DNA of 16,805 nucleotides, taken from the NCBI GenBank assembly GCA_937988865.1, contig CALKHV010000059.1:1-16805 (forward strand), given 5' to 3'. The stretch's first letter is position 1; the number at the start of each line of letters is the position of its first letter. The position numbers and the translations under genes are program-made. Source of the DNA: an uncultured Propionibacteriaceae bacterium (GTDB lineage: Bacteria > Actinomycetota > Actinomycetes > Propionibacteriales > Propionibacteriaceae). Positions 1-7,936 of this stretch are shown piece after piece. The notes beneath the pieces were generated by a model. It was not told the DNA's origin. It did no database searches and saw only the letters and a list, made by a program, of their open reading frames with translations.

Positions 1-54
1 CCAGTGACCTCTGCCTTATCAGGGCAGCGCTCTAACCGTCTGAGCTATAGGCCC
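1..54 (-). tRNA. tRNA-Ile (GAU), 3' part cut by window edge
   Basis: Read on the minus strand, the acceptor stem starts GGGCCTA at position 54. It is followed by TA, a D arm (GCTC, loop, GAGC) and an anticodon arm CTGCC-CTGATAA-GGCAG whose loop carries GAT, so the tRNA reads isoleucine codons AUC/AUU. The variable loop AGGTC and the first T-stem bases are present; the rest of the T arm and the acceptor 3' strand lie beyond position 1. In mycobacteria and many other actinobacteria ileT and alaT follow the gyrA-DUF3566 gene pair, so a tRNA-Ala just outside the window is likely (inference). Confidence 0.95.
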
Positions 55-102
55 GAGGTGTCACGCGGACCCCGGCGAGAGGGCACCGCGCAACGACTAC
101 TG

Positions 103-132
103 ACCCTATCGCACCCGTCGCCCCACCCTCAA
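103..132 (-). promoter_or_regulatory. Candidate promoter of tRNA-Ile
   Basis: On the minus strand TTGAGG (127-132) and TAGGGT (103-108) are 18 nt apart, a reasonable SigA-type -35/-10 pair. Transcription would start near position 96, about 40 nt before the tRNA 5' end. The call rests on motif match only. Confidence 0.4.
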
Positions 133-174
133 ATTGCCCTTCACGCAGACGGCCAACGCCACGGACCGCCAGAC

Positions 175-420
175 CTAGCCCTCGATGTCCACGTCGAACC
201 TGGGTGCCGCGGCCTTGATCTTCGCACGGATCCGCTCGGCGTCCGCCTTCGTGTACTTCTCGGCGTTGCCGGCCTTGTTGATGTAGCTCCACGCGGCCCG
301 GACATGCTCCGCCGAGTCGATCGGGTACTTGTGGTTGGTCTCGTCTGCGAACGTGACGTCTCCGTACGTGCGTTCGCCCTCGTCCGGGTTGACGTCCTCG
401 CGCTTCTTCACTCCCGCCAT
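175..420 (-). CDS. Small DUF6582-like protein, unknown function
   Basis: An 81-residue, charged, soluble protein with no signal peptide or membrane segment. The ATG at 420 is preceded by GAGGAGG at good spacing, so the start is secure. The middle part (Tyr-Pro-Ile-Asp, then His-Val-Arg-Ala-Ala at about residues 32-43) and the end (repeated Ala/Lys/Arg helix, residues about 57-73) resemble the small actinobacterial and phage-associated proteins grouped as DUF6582, in which a YP.D..HVR.A core is followed by a helix with an I.AAA pattern. I know of no biochemical function for that family. It is divergent from the kinase gene at 517, with 96 bp between the two starts, and lies between tRNA-Ile and DUF3566, where accessory genes may sit. 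Family assignment is from memory of the motif; the gene itself is well supported. Confidence 0.75.
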   Translation of the reverse strand: MAGVKKREDVNPDEGERTYGDVTFADETNHKYPIDSAEHVRAAWSYINKAGNAEKYTKADAERIRAKIKAAAPRFDVDIEG

Positions 421-502
421 CTCTGCCTCCTCAGGTCACGAGTGGCAGTACCCGACGCACATCCGCTCCAAACACGGGTGTCGCCGCACCCGCCACGGGG
501 TC

Positions 503-508
503 TACCCT
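503..508 (+). promoter_or_regulatory. Candidate -10 element of a leaderless promoter for the APH-like gene
   Basis: TACCCT fits the actinobacterial TANNNT -10 pattern and ends 8 nt before the ATG at 517. The bases between are pyrimidine-rich and hold no Shine-Dalgarno sequence, which suggests that transcription starts at or next to the ATG. No clear -35 is visible. Confidence 0.4.
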
Positions 509-516
509 CCTACCCC

Positions 517-1512
517 ATGGACGCGCACGAGATCGAGGGCGAACCCACACCCGCCGGCGGCGGCAACCGCCCGCCCTGGAACGCGCTCCCACAAGACCTC
601 CGCCACCAGATCGAGACCCTCCTCGGCTCCCCCGTCGCCGAAGCCACCTCCCAACCCGGCGGCTTCTCCCCCGGCAGCGCCGACCGAGTCGTCACCACCA
701 CCGGCCAGAGATACTTCGTGAAAGCCACCTCGAGCCACCTGAACGAAGACTCCGCCGCCATCCACCGCGCCGAGGCACGCGCACTGGGCGTCCTGCCAAC
801 CAACCTTCCGATAGCCCGACTCCTTGGCGCGGTCGAATCAGGCACCTGGATCGCCCTCGTCCTTTCGGACGTCGAAGGCCGGCACCCAACCATCCCCTGG
901 CTCCGGGAAGAACTCACCACCACACTCGACACGCTCCACAGCCTCGCGTCCACACCACTCCCCGCCGACGCGGCCGACCATCTTCCACAGCTCCCGGACG
1001 CCGTCCACCATCTCTTCCAGGGCTGGCACCGCCTCACCCCGGACGCCGACCTCCCCCTCCCGCCAGATCTCGCCGAGTGGTGCCGAGCCAGGCTGCCCGA
1101 GCTGCGAGCGCTGGCCGAGGAATCACGACATCTCCTCCAGGGCCACCACCTCGTCCACCAGGACGTCCGCGCCGACAACCTCCTCATCACCGAGGACGGC
1201 ACCGTCACGATCATCGACTGGCCGTGGGCCGCGGTCGGCGCAGGCTGGTTCGACGCGCTCACACTGCTCATCAACGTTCGCCTCTACGACCCGACCTTCG
1301 ACGCGGACGCCATCCTCGCCACCCACCCCGTCTTCGCCGGCGTCCCGAACACAGCCATGGACGCCGTCCTCGCCGGAATGGCCGGCTTCTTCGTCGAAGC
1401 CGCGACCCAGCCCCCACCACCCGGGCTCCCCACGCTGCGATCGTTCCAGCGCGACCAGGGAGATGTCACTCTGGCCTGGCTCCGGGACCGGCTCGCGACG
1501 AACCCGCAGTGA
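517..1512 (+). CDS. Aminoglycoside phosphotransferase (APH) family kinase
   Basis: A 331-residue protein with the APH/choline-kinase fold. Visible parts are a glycine-containing nucleotide loop (GGFSPGS, residues 48-54), a lysine in YFVKA (Lys69), a helix-C glutamate in HRAEAR (Glu86), the catalytic loop HQDVRADN (residues 214-221, Asp216 as catalytic base and Asn221 for metal) and the metal-binding Asp234 in IIDW. All key residues are present, so it should be an active small-molecule kinase. The family covers antibiotic, homoserine, choline, fructosamine and other sugar kinases; nothing here fixes the substrate and resistance should not be assumed. The frame stays open upstream to position 4, but residues before 517 are low-complexity and cross the opposing gene, so the ATG at 517 was chosen. 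It converges with the DUF3566 gene and is not part of the usual core of this locus. Confidence 0.85.
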   Translation: MDAHEIEGEPTPAGGGNRPPWNALPQDLRHQIETLLGSPVAEATSQPGGFSPGSADRVVTTTGQRYFVKATSSHLNEDSAAIHRAEARALGVLPTNLPIARLLGAVESGTWIALVLSDVEGRHPTIPWLREELTTTLDTLHSLASTPLPADAADHLPQLPDAVHHLFQGWHRLTPDADLPLPPDLAEWCRARLPELRALAEESRHLLQGHHLVHQDVRADNLLITEDGTVTIIDWPWAAVGAGWFDALTLLINVRLYDPTFDADAILATHPVFAGVPNTAMDAVLAGMAGFFVEAATQPPPPGLPTLRSFQRDQGDVTLAWLRDRLATNPQ

Positions 1513-1523
1513 GCGGTCACTCA

Positions 1524-1563
1524 CTCCTGCGAAAGTGCTTGACATCAGACACTCTCGCAGGAG
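1524..1563. terminator. Stem-loop between convergent genes, likely bidirectional terminator
   Basis: Arms 1524-1537 (CTCCTGCGAAAGTG) and 1550-1563 (CACTCTCGCAGGAG) pair at 13 of 14 positions around a 12-nt loop. The hairpin fills the 75-bp gap between the stop of the APH-like gene (1512) and the stop of the DUF3566 gene (1588). There is no U-tract, as is common for high-GC actinobacterial terminators. The loop contains TTGACA, but no -10 follows. Confidence 0.65.
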
Positions 1564-1587
1564 AGAAACCGCAGGAACGACGGAGGA

Positions 1588-2259
1588 TCAGTCCTCCGCC
1601 AGCGTCACTTCCAGGCCACCCATCACCGTGGACGCCAGGTTGTAGAGGAACGACGCCAACGTCGCCAGCGCCGTGAAGATCACCACGTCGATCGCCGCCA
1701 CCACGGCCGAGAACCCGAGCACCTTGTGGGTGTTGATGTAGTCCTCAAGGCGGAACTCCTTGGGCGAGCTCGGCGAGCTGACCAGGTCGGTCACGGCCTT
1801 GTTCACGGACGCGAACACCCCGGACGCACCGATCACACCCCAGATCACCCACACGGCGACGAAGAAGACGATCCCGCCCGCGATCGCGAACAGGAAGGCA
1901 GTCTTCATCACCGACCACGGGTCGATCCGCGACAACCGCAGGCGGGCCCGGCGCGTCCGACGACTCACCTGCGTGACCGGCGCGACAGGCACGGCGTCGG
2001 CAGCCCGCGCGGGCCTCGACACCGGGCTCACGGGATGCTGCGGTGAGGTCATCCCCGGAATGGGGCCCGTGGCCGTCTGATCACTCACACCGGGGCTCGT
2101 CACCGTGGACGCCGTCGCCGGCGCGCTGAAACTCGGCGTCCCGGCGTCCTGGCGCACGAAACTGTCGTACTCAGGGGACAGGCCGCTGGGCGACGGGCGC
2201 CACGTCTGGGTGTCGCCCTGCGTCCCCGACGCCGGAACGGTGGGGTTGGTGTCACTCAC
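1588..2259 (-). CDS. DUF3566 family membrane protein
   Basis: A 223-residue protein. Residues 1-95 are Pro/Ser/Thr-rich and probably disordered. A basic stretch (about 99-111, RRTRRARLRL) precedes two membrane helices, about 118-146 and 179-207, which is the DUF3566 arrangement. It matches the actinobacterial protein encoded right after gyrA (Rv0007 in M. tuberculosis); its exact role is not settled to my knowledge, though its place suggests a link to cell envelope or chromosome-end-of-operon functions only by position. The frame is open further upstream, but the GTG at 2259 has AGGAGG six bases before it and gives the family-like length. This start overlaps the gyrA stop by 8 nt, so the two are probably translationally coupled. 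Confidence 0.88.
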   Translation of the reverse strand: MSDTNPTVPASGTQGDTQTWRPSPSGLSPEYDSFVRQDAGTPSFSAPATASTVTSPGVSDQTATGPIPGMTSPQHPVSPVSRPARAADAVPVAPVTQVSRRTRRARLRLSRIDPWSVMKTAFLFAIAGGIVFFVAVWVIWGVIGASGVFASVNKAVTDLVSSPSSPKEFRLEDYINTHKVLGFSAVVAAIDVVIFTALATLASFLYNLASTVMGGLEVTLAED

Positions 2260-4984
2260 CGTCGTCCTCCTGGTTGTCCTGGGTCTCGTCTTCGGTTCCC
2301 ACCACGGTACCCTCCGCAGCGATGGAGTCCGACTCCACGGCACCGACGACGTCCTCGTTCGATTCCGGGTTGAGCGCGATCGCGATCACCGAGTCCTCAC
2401 CCCGGACCCCGACGAACTTCACGCCCATCGTGTCGCGTCCCTTCACGGCCACCTCGGCGACCGCCGATCGGGTGATCTGGCCGGACGCCTTCATCGCGAT
2501 GACCTCGTCGGTCTCGGTGACCACGAGGCCACCCACGAGCGATCCGCGATTGTCCTCGTCGAGCTTCATGGCCTTGATCCCGAGGCCACCACGACCCTGG
2601 ACGCGGTACTGGCTGACCGGCGTCCGCTTGGCGAATCCACCGTCGGTGACGGTGAAGACGAACCGGTCGTCCTCCTCGGTTCCGGCAGCGATGATCGACA
2701 GGCTCAGCAGGGCGTCATCGTCGCGGAAGCGCATGCCCGTCACCCCGGACGTCGCTCGACCCATCGGACGCAGTTGCTCGTCGTTGGCCGGGAACCGGAT
2801 CGACTGGCCCTTGCGCGAGATCAACAGCACGTCGTCGTCCACCGTGCACAGCTCGGCGCCGATGAGCTCGTCGTCGTCCTCACGGAAGTTCACCGCGATG
2901 ACCCCGGCCTGACGCGGCGAGTCGTACGCCGTGAGCGCCGTCTTTTTGACCAGCCCCCGACGCGTGGCCAGCAGCAGGTACTCGGCGTCCGCGTAGCCGC
3001 GCAGCGTCAGCACCTGCGCGATGCGCTCGTCGGGCAGGAAGCTCAGCAAACCGGCCACGTGACCGCCCTTCGCGTCCCGGCCGGCCTCGGGCAACTGCCA
3101 CACCTTGGCGCGGTAGACGCGTCCCATGTTGGTGAAGAACAGGATCCAGTGGTGGTTGGTCGTCGCGAAGAGGTGCTGCACCTCGTCGTCGGCCCTCAAC
3201 TGGGCACCCTTGACGCCGCGTCCACCCCGTCGTTGGACGCGGTAGAGGTCGGTCCGGGTGCGTTTGGCGTAGCCACCGTGGGTGATGGTGACGACGACGT
3301 CCTCGTCGGGGATGAAGTCTTCGTCCGAGAAGTCGCCGTCGGCGGCAACGATCTGCGTCCGGCGTTCGGTGCCGTACTTGTCGACGATCTCTTGCAGTTC
3401 GTCCGCGATGATCGTGCGCTGGCGCGATTCGGACGCCAGGATCTCGCGCAGGTCGGCGATCTTCGCCTCGATGGCAGCGAGCGTGTCCATGATCTTCTGG
3501 CGTTCCATCGCCGCGAGGCGACGGAGCTGCAGATCGAGGATCGCGATCGCCTGGTCGTCGTCGATCCCGAGGAGCCCCTTGAGCCCTTCACGGGCCGCAT
3601 CGGTCGTCCGCGACGCACGGATCAGCGCGATGACCTCATCGAGGTGATCGAGCGCCAGCACGTAGCCGCGGTAGATGTGGGCCTGCTTCTCGGCCTCGGC
3701 CAGCTGGTGGGCCGTCCGTCGCTGGATGACCTCGATCTGGTGGTTGATCCAGTGGCTGATGAACTGGTCGAGGCGCAACGTCCGGGGGACGTCGTCGACG
3801 AGCGCCAGCATGTTGCAGCCGAACGTGTCCTGAAGCTGGGTGTGTTTGTAGAGGTTGTTCATCACGACGCGCGGCTGGGCGTCCCGCTTGAGGATGATGA
3901 CCAGTCGCTGACCCGTGCGGGCGGACGTGTCGTCCCGCAGGTCGGCGATCCCGGTCAGGCGTCCGGAGTTCACCAACTCGGCGATCTTCGCGGCGAGCGA
4001 GTCGGGATTGCACATGTACGGCAGCTGGCTGACGACCAGGAGTGTGCGTCCCTTCGCGTCCTCCTCGATGTCGATGACGGCGCGCATGATGACCGACCCG
4101 CGGCCGGTGCGGTAGGCGTCCTCGATGCCCTTGCGTCCGACGATCAGGGCGCCACGGGGGAAGTCCGGGCCCTTGATGCGTTCCATGGACGCCTCGAGCA
4201 GCTCCTCGCGCGTCGCCTCGGGGTGGGCGAGGGCCCACTGCACTGCGTCGTTCACCTCGCGCAGGTTGTGCGTGGGGATGTTCGTCGCCATGCCGACGGC
4301 GATGCCGGTCGACCCGTTGACCAGCAGGTTCGGGAAGCGGGCCGGCAGCACGACCGGCTCATGCTCGCGGTTGTCGTAGTTGGGCTTGAAGTCGACCGTG
4401 TTCTGGTCGATCTCGCGGACCATCTCCATCGCCAGCGGCGCCATCTTGCACTCGGTGTACCGCATGGCCGCCGCCGAGTCGTCGCCCGGCGATCCGAAGT
4501 TGCCCTGGCCGTTGACCAGGGGGGCCCGCATGACCCAGTCCTGCGTCAGACGGACGAGGGTGTCGTAGATCGCGGAGTCACCGTGGGGGTGGTACTTGCC
4601 CATGACCTCGCCGACGATGCGGGAGCACTTGTTCCACCCGCGGTCGGGCCGGAAGCCCCCGTCGTACATCCCGTACAGGACGCGACGGTGCACCGGCTTC
4701 AGACCGTCCCGGACGTCCGGGAGCGCGCGTCCGACGATCACGCTCATGGCGTAGTCGAGGTAGCTGCGCTGGATCTCGTCGTTCAGCTCGATGGGCTCGA
4801 CGCGTCCACCCGTGGGGGCGTCGATCTCGTCGACCGTCGAGATCGTCTCGGTGGACGCCGAGTCGTCGTCGGCGCCGGGATCGTTCGCGGCGACGATGTC
4901 GTCGACCGACTCCGTCGGCTGGATCGCGTCGTCATCGGTGTGCTCGAGGCCGTCGTTGCCCGGGGGTTGGGGTGTGTCAGTCAT
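2252..4984 (-). CDS. gyrA: DNA gyrase subunit A
   Basis: The DNA-cleaving and strand-passing subunit of gyrase, acting with GyrB as A2B2 to introduce negative supercoils. The 910-residue product contains the breakage-reunion core with catalytic Tyr176 in AAMRYTE, the quinolone-pocket helix GDSAIYD (Ser137 and Asp141 match E. coli Ser83 and Asp87, i.e. wild-type residues), and the C-terminal pinwheel with the GyrA box QRRGGRG (584-590) and a second, related motif (QGRGGLG) further on. The ATG at 4984 follows GAAGGA. The N-terminus has an acidic Asp/Ser/Thr-rich extension (about residues 11-55), putting Tyr176 some 50 residues later than in E. coli; the C-terminus ends in another acidic tail. 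It lies 25 nt after gyrB and is probably cotranscribed with it. Confidence 0.98.
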   Translation of the reverse strand: MTDTPQPPGNDGLEHTDDDAIQPTESVDDIVAANDPGADDDSASTETISTVDEIDAPTGGRVEPIELNDEIQRSYLDYAMSVIVGRALPDVRDGLKPVHRRVLYGMYDGGFRPDRGWNKCSRIVGEVMGKYHPHGDSAIYDTLVRLTQDWVMRAPLVNGQGNFGSPGDDSAAAMRYTECKMAPLAMEMVREIDQNTVDFKPNYDNREHEPVVLPARFPNLLVNGSTGIAVGMATNIPTHNLREVNDAVQWALAHPEATREELLEASMERIKGPDFPRGALIVGRKGIEDAYRTGRGSVIMRAVIDIEEDAKGRTLLVVSQLPYMCNPDSLAAKIAELVNSGRLTGIADLRDDTSARTGQRLVIILKRDAQPRVVMNNLYKHTQLQDTFGCNMLALVDDVPRTLRLDQFISHWINHQIEVIQRRTAHQLAEAEKQAHIYRGYVLALDHLDEVIALIRASRTTDAAREGLKGLLGIDDDQAIAILDLQLRRLAAMERQKIMDTLAAIEAKIADLREILASESRQRTIIADELQEIVDKYGTERRTQIVAADGDFSDEDFIPDEDVVVTITHGGYAKRTRTDLYRVQRRGGRGVKGAQLRADDEVQHLFATTNHHWILFFTNMGRVYRAKVWQLPEAGRDAKGGHVAGLLSFLPDERIAQVLTLRGYADAEYLLLATRRGLVKKTALTAYDSPRQAGVIAVNFREDDDELIGAELCTVDDDVLLISRKGQSIRFPANDEQLRPMGRATSGVTGMRFRDDDALLSLSIIAAGTEEDDRFVFTVTDGGFAKRTPVSQYRVQGRGGLGIKAMKLDEDNRGSLVGGLVVTETDEVIAMKASGQITRSAVAEVAVKGRDTMGVKFVGVRGEDSVIAIALNPESNEDVVGAVESDSIAAEGTVVGTEDETQDNQEDDGE

Positions 4985-5009
4985 GGTGGTCCTTCAGCGG
5001 GGTCGGGGC

Positions 5010-7055
5010 TCAGATGTCGAGGAAGCGAACGTCTTTCGCGTTCTTCTGGATGAAGTGGCGACGCTGCTCGACGTCCTCACCCATGAGGACGGTGAACATC
5101 TGGTCGGCCCTGGCGGCGTCCTCGAGGGTGACCTGCAGCAGGATGCGTCCGGCCGGGTCCATGGTGGTCGTCCACAGGTCTTCGGCGTTCATCTCACCGA
5201 GACCCTTGTACCGCTGGATGGGGTTGACCGTGGGCAACTTCTTGCCCGAGGCGATGCCGTTGTTGCGCAGCGCGTCACGCTCGGCGTCGTTGTAGGCCAA
5301 CTCGTGGGGGGCGTTCGTCCAGCGGAGCCGGAAGAGCGGCGGCTGCGCGAGGTAGATCTTCCCCTGCTCGATCAGTTTCGGCATGAAACGGAACAGCAGA
5401 GTGAGCAGCAGCGTCCGGATGTGGGCGCCGTCGACGTCGGCGTCGGCCATCAGGACGATCTTGTGATAGCGCAGCCGGTCCATGTCGAAGTCCTCGTGGA
5501 CGCCCGTGCCGACCGCGTTGATGATCGCCTCGACCTCCTTGTTCTGGAGGATCTTGTCGAGGCGGGCCTTTTCGACGTTCAGGATCTTGCCGCGGATGGG
5601 CAGGATCGCCTGCGTCCGGGGATCGCGTCCACCGACGGCGGAACCGCCGGCGGAGTCGCCCTCGACGATGAAGACCTCGCACTCCTCGGGGTTGGGTGAG
5701 GAGCAGTCGCGCAGCTTGCCGGGCAGGCTTCCCTGACCCAGGAGGCCCTTGCGGCTGCGGGCCATGTCGCGGGCCTTGCGGGCGGCGATGCGGGCCATCG
5801 CGGCGGCCTGCGACTTGCGGACGATGTCCTTGCCCTCGGCAGGATTGCGCTCGAACCAGTCGCCGAGCCGGTCGTTGACCACGCGCTGGACGAACGAGCG
5901 CGCGTCGGTGTTGCCCAGCTTGGTCTTGGTCTGCCCCTCGAACTGCGGTTCGGCGAGCTTGATCGACACGATCGCGGTGAGGCCCTCGCGGATGTCGTCA
6001 CCCGACACCCGGTCCTCGCGTTTCTTGATCATGCCCCAGGCCTCGCCCCACTTGTTGACCGTGTTGGTCAACGCAGCCCGGAAGCCCTCCTCGTGCGTCC
6101 CGCCCTCGATCGTGTTGATCGTGTTGGCGAAGGTGTGCACCGACACGGTGAACGACGAGTTCCACTGCAGCGCGATCTCGACACCCATGCCCTTCTCGGG
6201 CAGGTGGGCCTCGACGTCGATCACCGTCGGGTGGATCGGCTCACGGCTGCCGTTGAGGTACTTGACGTAGTCGATGAGCCCTGCGTCGTACTTGAACGCG
6301 TCCCGGTTGGGTTCGCCCTCGTCGTCGACGTGGCCGGTGCGACGGTCGATGAGCTCGAGCGACAGGCCCTTGTTGAGGAAGGCGTACTCGCGGAAACGCG
6401 TGGCGAGCGTCTCGTAGGAGTAGACGTTCGTCTCGAAGATGTCCATGCTCGGGAAGAAGGTGATGGTCGTCCCGGTGTCGTCGGTGGCCTCGTGCTGGGC
6501 CAGCGGTGCGTCCGGGACGCCGAGGGTGAACGACTGCTCCCAGCGGTAGCCGTCGCGCCTGACCTCGACCGTGAAGTGCGCCGACAGCGCGTTGACGACG
6601 GACGATCCGACACCGTGCAGGCCGCCGGACACCTTGTAGCCACCGTTGCCGAACTTGCCGCCCGCGTGCAGGACGGTCAGCACCAGCGTCACGGCGGGAA
6701 TCTTCTCGATGGGGTGTTCCTCGACAGGAATCCCGCGCCCGTTGTCGACGACGCGGCAGCCGCCGTTGTCGAGGAGTTCGATGGTGATGTGGTCGCAGTA
6801 GCCGGCGAGGGCTTCATCGACGGCGTTGTCGACGATTTCGTAGACCAGGTGGTGCAGGCCGCGTTCGCCCGTGGATCCGATGTACATGCCGGGACGCTTG
6901 CGCACCGCCTCGAGGCCTTCGAGCACCTGGATCTGGTCGGCACCGTAGTTGCCGGCCGCGACGGAGTGATCACTTGATTCGGTCAGGCCCTCCAGACGTC
7001 CGACGTTGTCGTCATCGATCATCTCGTCGGACGCGGGGGTGGTTGGTTCAGTCAC
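5010..7055 (-). CDS. gyrB: DNA gyrase subunit B
   Basis: The ATPase subunit of gyrase. The 681-residue product has the GHKL ATP site (Glu73 and Asn77 in EIVDNAVDEA, DNGRGIP at 104-110, GGLHGVG at 144-150), the transducer domain, and the TOPRIM metal site (EGDSAGGSA at 465-473 and the Asp538/540/542 triad in MADADVDG), followed by the family C-terminal motif RYKGLGEMN and the usual end near HFIQKNAKDVRFLDI. It is of normal length and intact. The frame continues to a TTG at 7097, but the GTG at 7055 has GAAGGAG about 9 nt upstream and was taken as the start. A 293-bp gap separates it from dciA, so it likely has its own promoter. Confidence 0.97.
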   Translation of the reverse strand: MTEPTTPASDEMIDDDNVGRLEGLTESSDHSVAAGNYGADQIQVLEGLEAVRKRPGMYIGSTGERGLHHLVYEIVDNAVDEALAGYCDHITIELLDNGGCRVVDNGRGIPVEEHPIEKIPAVTLVLTVLHAGGKFGNGGYKVSGGLHGVGSSVVNALSAHFTVEVRRDGYRWEQSFTLGVPDAPLAQHEATDDTGTTITFFPSMDIFETNVYSYETLATRFREYAFLNKGLSLELIDRRTGHVDDEGEPNRDAFKYDAGLIDYVKYLNGSREPIHPTVIDVEAHLPEKGMGVEIALQWNSSFTVSVHTFANTINTIEGGTHEEGFRAALTNTVNKWGEAWGMIKKREDRVSGDDIREGLTAIVSIKLAEPQFEGQTKTKLGNTDARSFVQRVVNDRLGDWFERNPAEGKDIVRKSQAAAMARIAARKARDMARSRKGLLGQGSLPGKLRDCSSPNPEECEVFIVEGDSAGGSAVGGRDPRTQAILPIRGKILNVEKARLDKILQNKEVEAIINAVGTGVHEDFDMDRLRYHKIVLMADADVDGAHIRTLLLTLLFRFMPKLIEQGKIYLAQPPLFRLRWTNAPHELAYNDAERDALRNNGIASGKKLPTVNPIQRYKGLGEMNAEDLWTTTMDPAGRILLQVTLEDAARADQMFTVLMGEDVEQRRHFIQKNAKDVRFLDI

Positions 7056-7141
7056 CGAACAAGGCTCCTTCTCGCACGCGAACCGCCGGACGCCCAAGGA
7101 GTTCTCACGTGGCGTACCGGCGGCAGCTCGTCAACTCCCCA

Positions 7142-7170
7142 AGTCTACCAACAATGGGGCGAAATCCACA
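7142..7170 (-). promoter_or_regulatory. Candidate gyrB promoter overlapping a DnaA-box-like site
   Basis: On the minus strand TAGACT (7142-7147) is a plausible -10, giving a leader of about 80 nt before the gyrB GTG. With a 17-nt spacer the -35 would be TGTGGA (7165-7170), a poor match. The same bases form AAATCCACA (7162-7170, plus strand), two mismatches from the TTATCCACA DnaA box. Confidence 0.35.
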
Positions 7171-7270
7171 TTTCCCGGGGGGGTGGCGCGGGCCCGAATG
7201 GCCGTGGCGGGCCGCTGAGGCGGTTTTCGCCGCCCCACAGGCCGCCGACCTACCCCCACTCACACCCAGG

Positions 7271-7286
7271 GGGCCGTCAGCGGCCC
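7271..7286 (-). terminator. GC-rich hairpin downstream of dciA
   Basis: GGGCCG (7271-7276) and CGGCCC (7281-7286) form a perfect 6-bp stem with a TCAG loop, about 60 nt after the dciA stop and upstream of gyrB. There is no U-tract, so termination is inferred from position and structure. The rest of the 7056-7348 gap holds only the gyrB promoter region; I see no gene in it. Confidence 0.4.
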
Positions 7287-7348
7287 TGTGGCGCGAGGGT
7301 TCCTGCAGACGTGGGCCCGGTCATTCGTGCTCAACTCGGTGGGAACTC

Positions 7349-7936
7349 CTACCCATAGGTGTCGCGCGGGCCCCGACCGTCGCGCACCGACCTCGGTCCG
7401 TGCTTCCAGGACGGCGCGGTCGGACCGTTGACCACCACGCGGACGACCGTGCCGTCACCGAGGTTCTCGTTCAGCTGCGCCACCAGCCGGGGCGCGAGCT
7501 GGCGGAGCGCGGACGCCCACGTCGTCGACTCGGCGCCGATCGTCAGGACGCCGTCGGCGTAGGCCGTGGGTTGCGAGTGTGCCGCCACATCAGCACCCAC
7601 GACGGACGCCCACTTCGCCAGCACCGTGCGCAGGTTGACCTCGCGCGTCCACCCACGTTCGTCCATCACGCGTCCCAGGGCGGCCCCCAGCAGTTGGGGA
7701 TCACGCGGATCGGGACGCGCGCCCGACCGCGTGTTGGGGTCGACGGGGCGACGCTTCGGGGCCTTGGCAGGAGTGTTCTTGCGTGGCGGTGGCAGCACCG
7801 ACCGGGCGCGGTGGGCGACCTGGCTGGCGAGGTCGAGACCCAGGGGGTCGTGTTCGGGCGGCGGGGGATCGCCGCGGTCGTGGTCGATCCCGTCAGGGTC
7901 GACCCAGTCGGGCTCGGGGGCATCAGGGCCGCTCAT
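7349..7936 (-). CDS. dciA: DUF721 / DciA-type protein, probable helicase-loading factor
   Basis: A 195-residue protein whose C-terminal half (about residues 75-180, from the DPQLLGAAL stretch to VVRVVVNGP) matches the DUF721 domain, which has a KH-like fold. DciA is the ancestral bacterial protein that helps load the replicative helicase DnaB; DUF721 proteins next to recF in actinobacteria are members of this family. The N-terminal 75 residues are Pro/Asp-rich, then basic, and look disordered. The frame is open upstream, but the ATG at 7936 starts the natural protein and lies 14 nt inside the end of recF, a coupling arrangement. The helicase-loading role is inferred from the family. Confidence 0.85.
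   Translation of the reverse strand: MSGPDAPEPDWVDPDGIDHDRGDPPPPEHDPLGLDLASQVAHRARSVLPPPRKNTPAKAPKRRPVDPNTRSGARPDPRDPQLLGAALGRVMDERGWTREVNLRTVLAKWASVVGADVAAHSQPTAYADGVLTIGAESTTWASALRQLAPRLVAQLNENLGDGTVVRVVVNGPTAPSWKHGPRSVRDGRGPRDTYG

Noticed and set aside
4..516. N-terminal extension of the APH-like kinase frame
   Set aside because: The frame is open, but it crosses the tRNA and the opposing small gene and has no kinase-like sequence; the ATG at 517 fits the family.
1539..1544. TTGACA as a -35 promoter element
   Set aside because: It lies in the loop of a terminator-like hairpin between convergent genes and no -10 follows at 16-19 nt.
4560..4600. Fluoroquinolone-resistance substitutions in gyrA
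   Set aside because: The quinolone-pocket residues Ser137 and Asp141 are the wild-type ones.
2105..5053. A 982-codon open frame on the plus strand, opposite gyrA
   Set aside because: It is the antisense shadow of gyrA and the DUF3566 gene in high-GC DNA; the product is Val/Asp/Arg/His-rich without any domain.
7056..7097. TTG start at 7097 for gyrB
   Set aside because: The GTG at 7055 has GAAGGAG at proper distance, while TTG has no comparable site and adds non-conserved residues.
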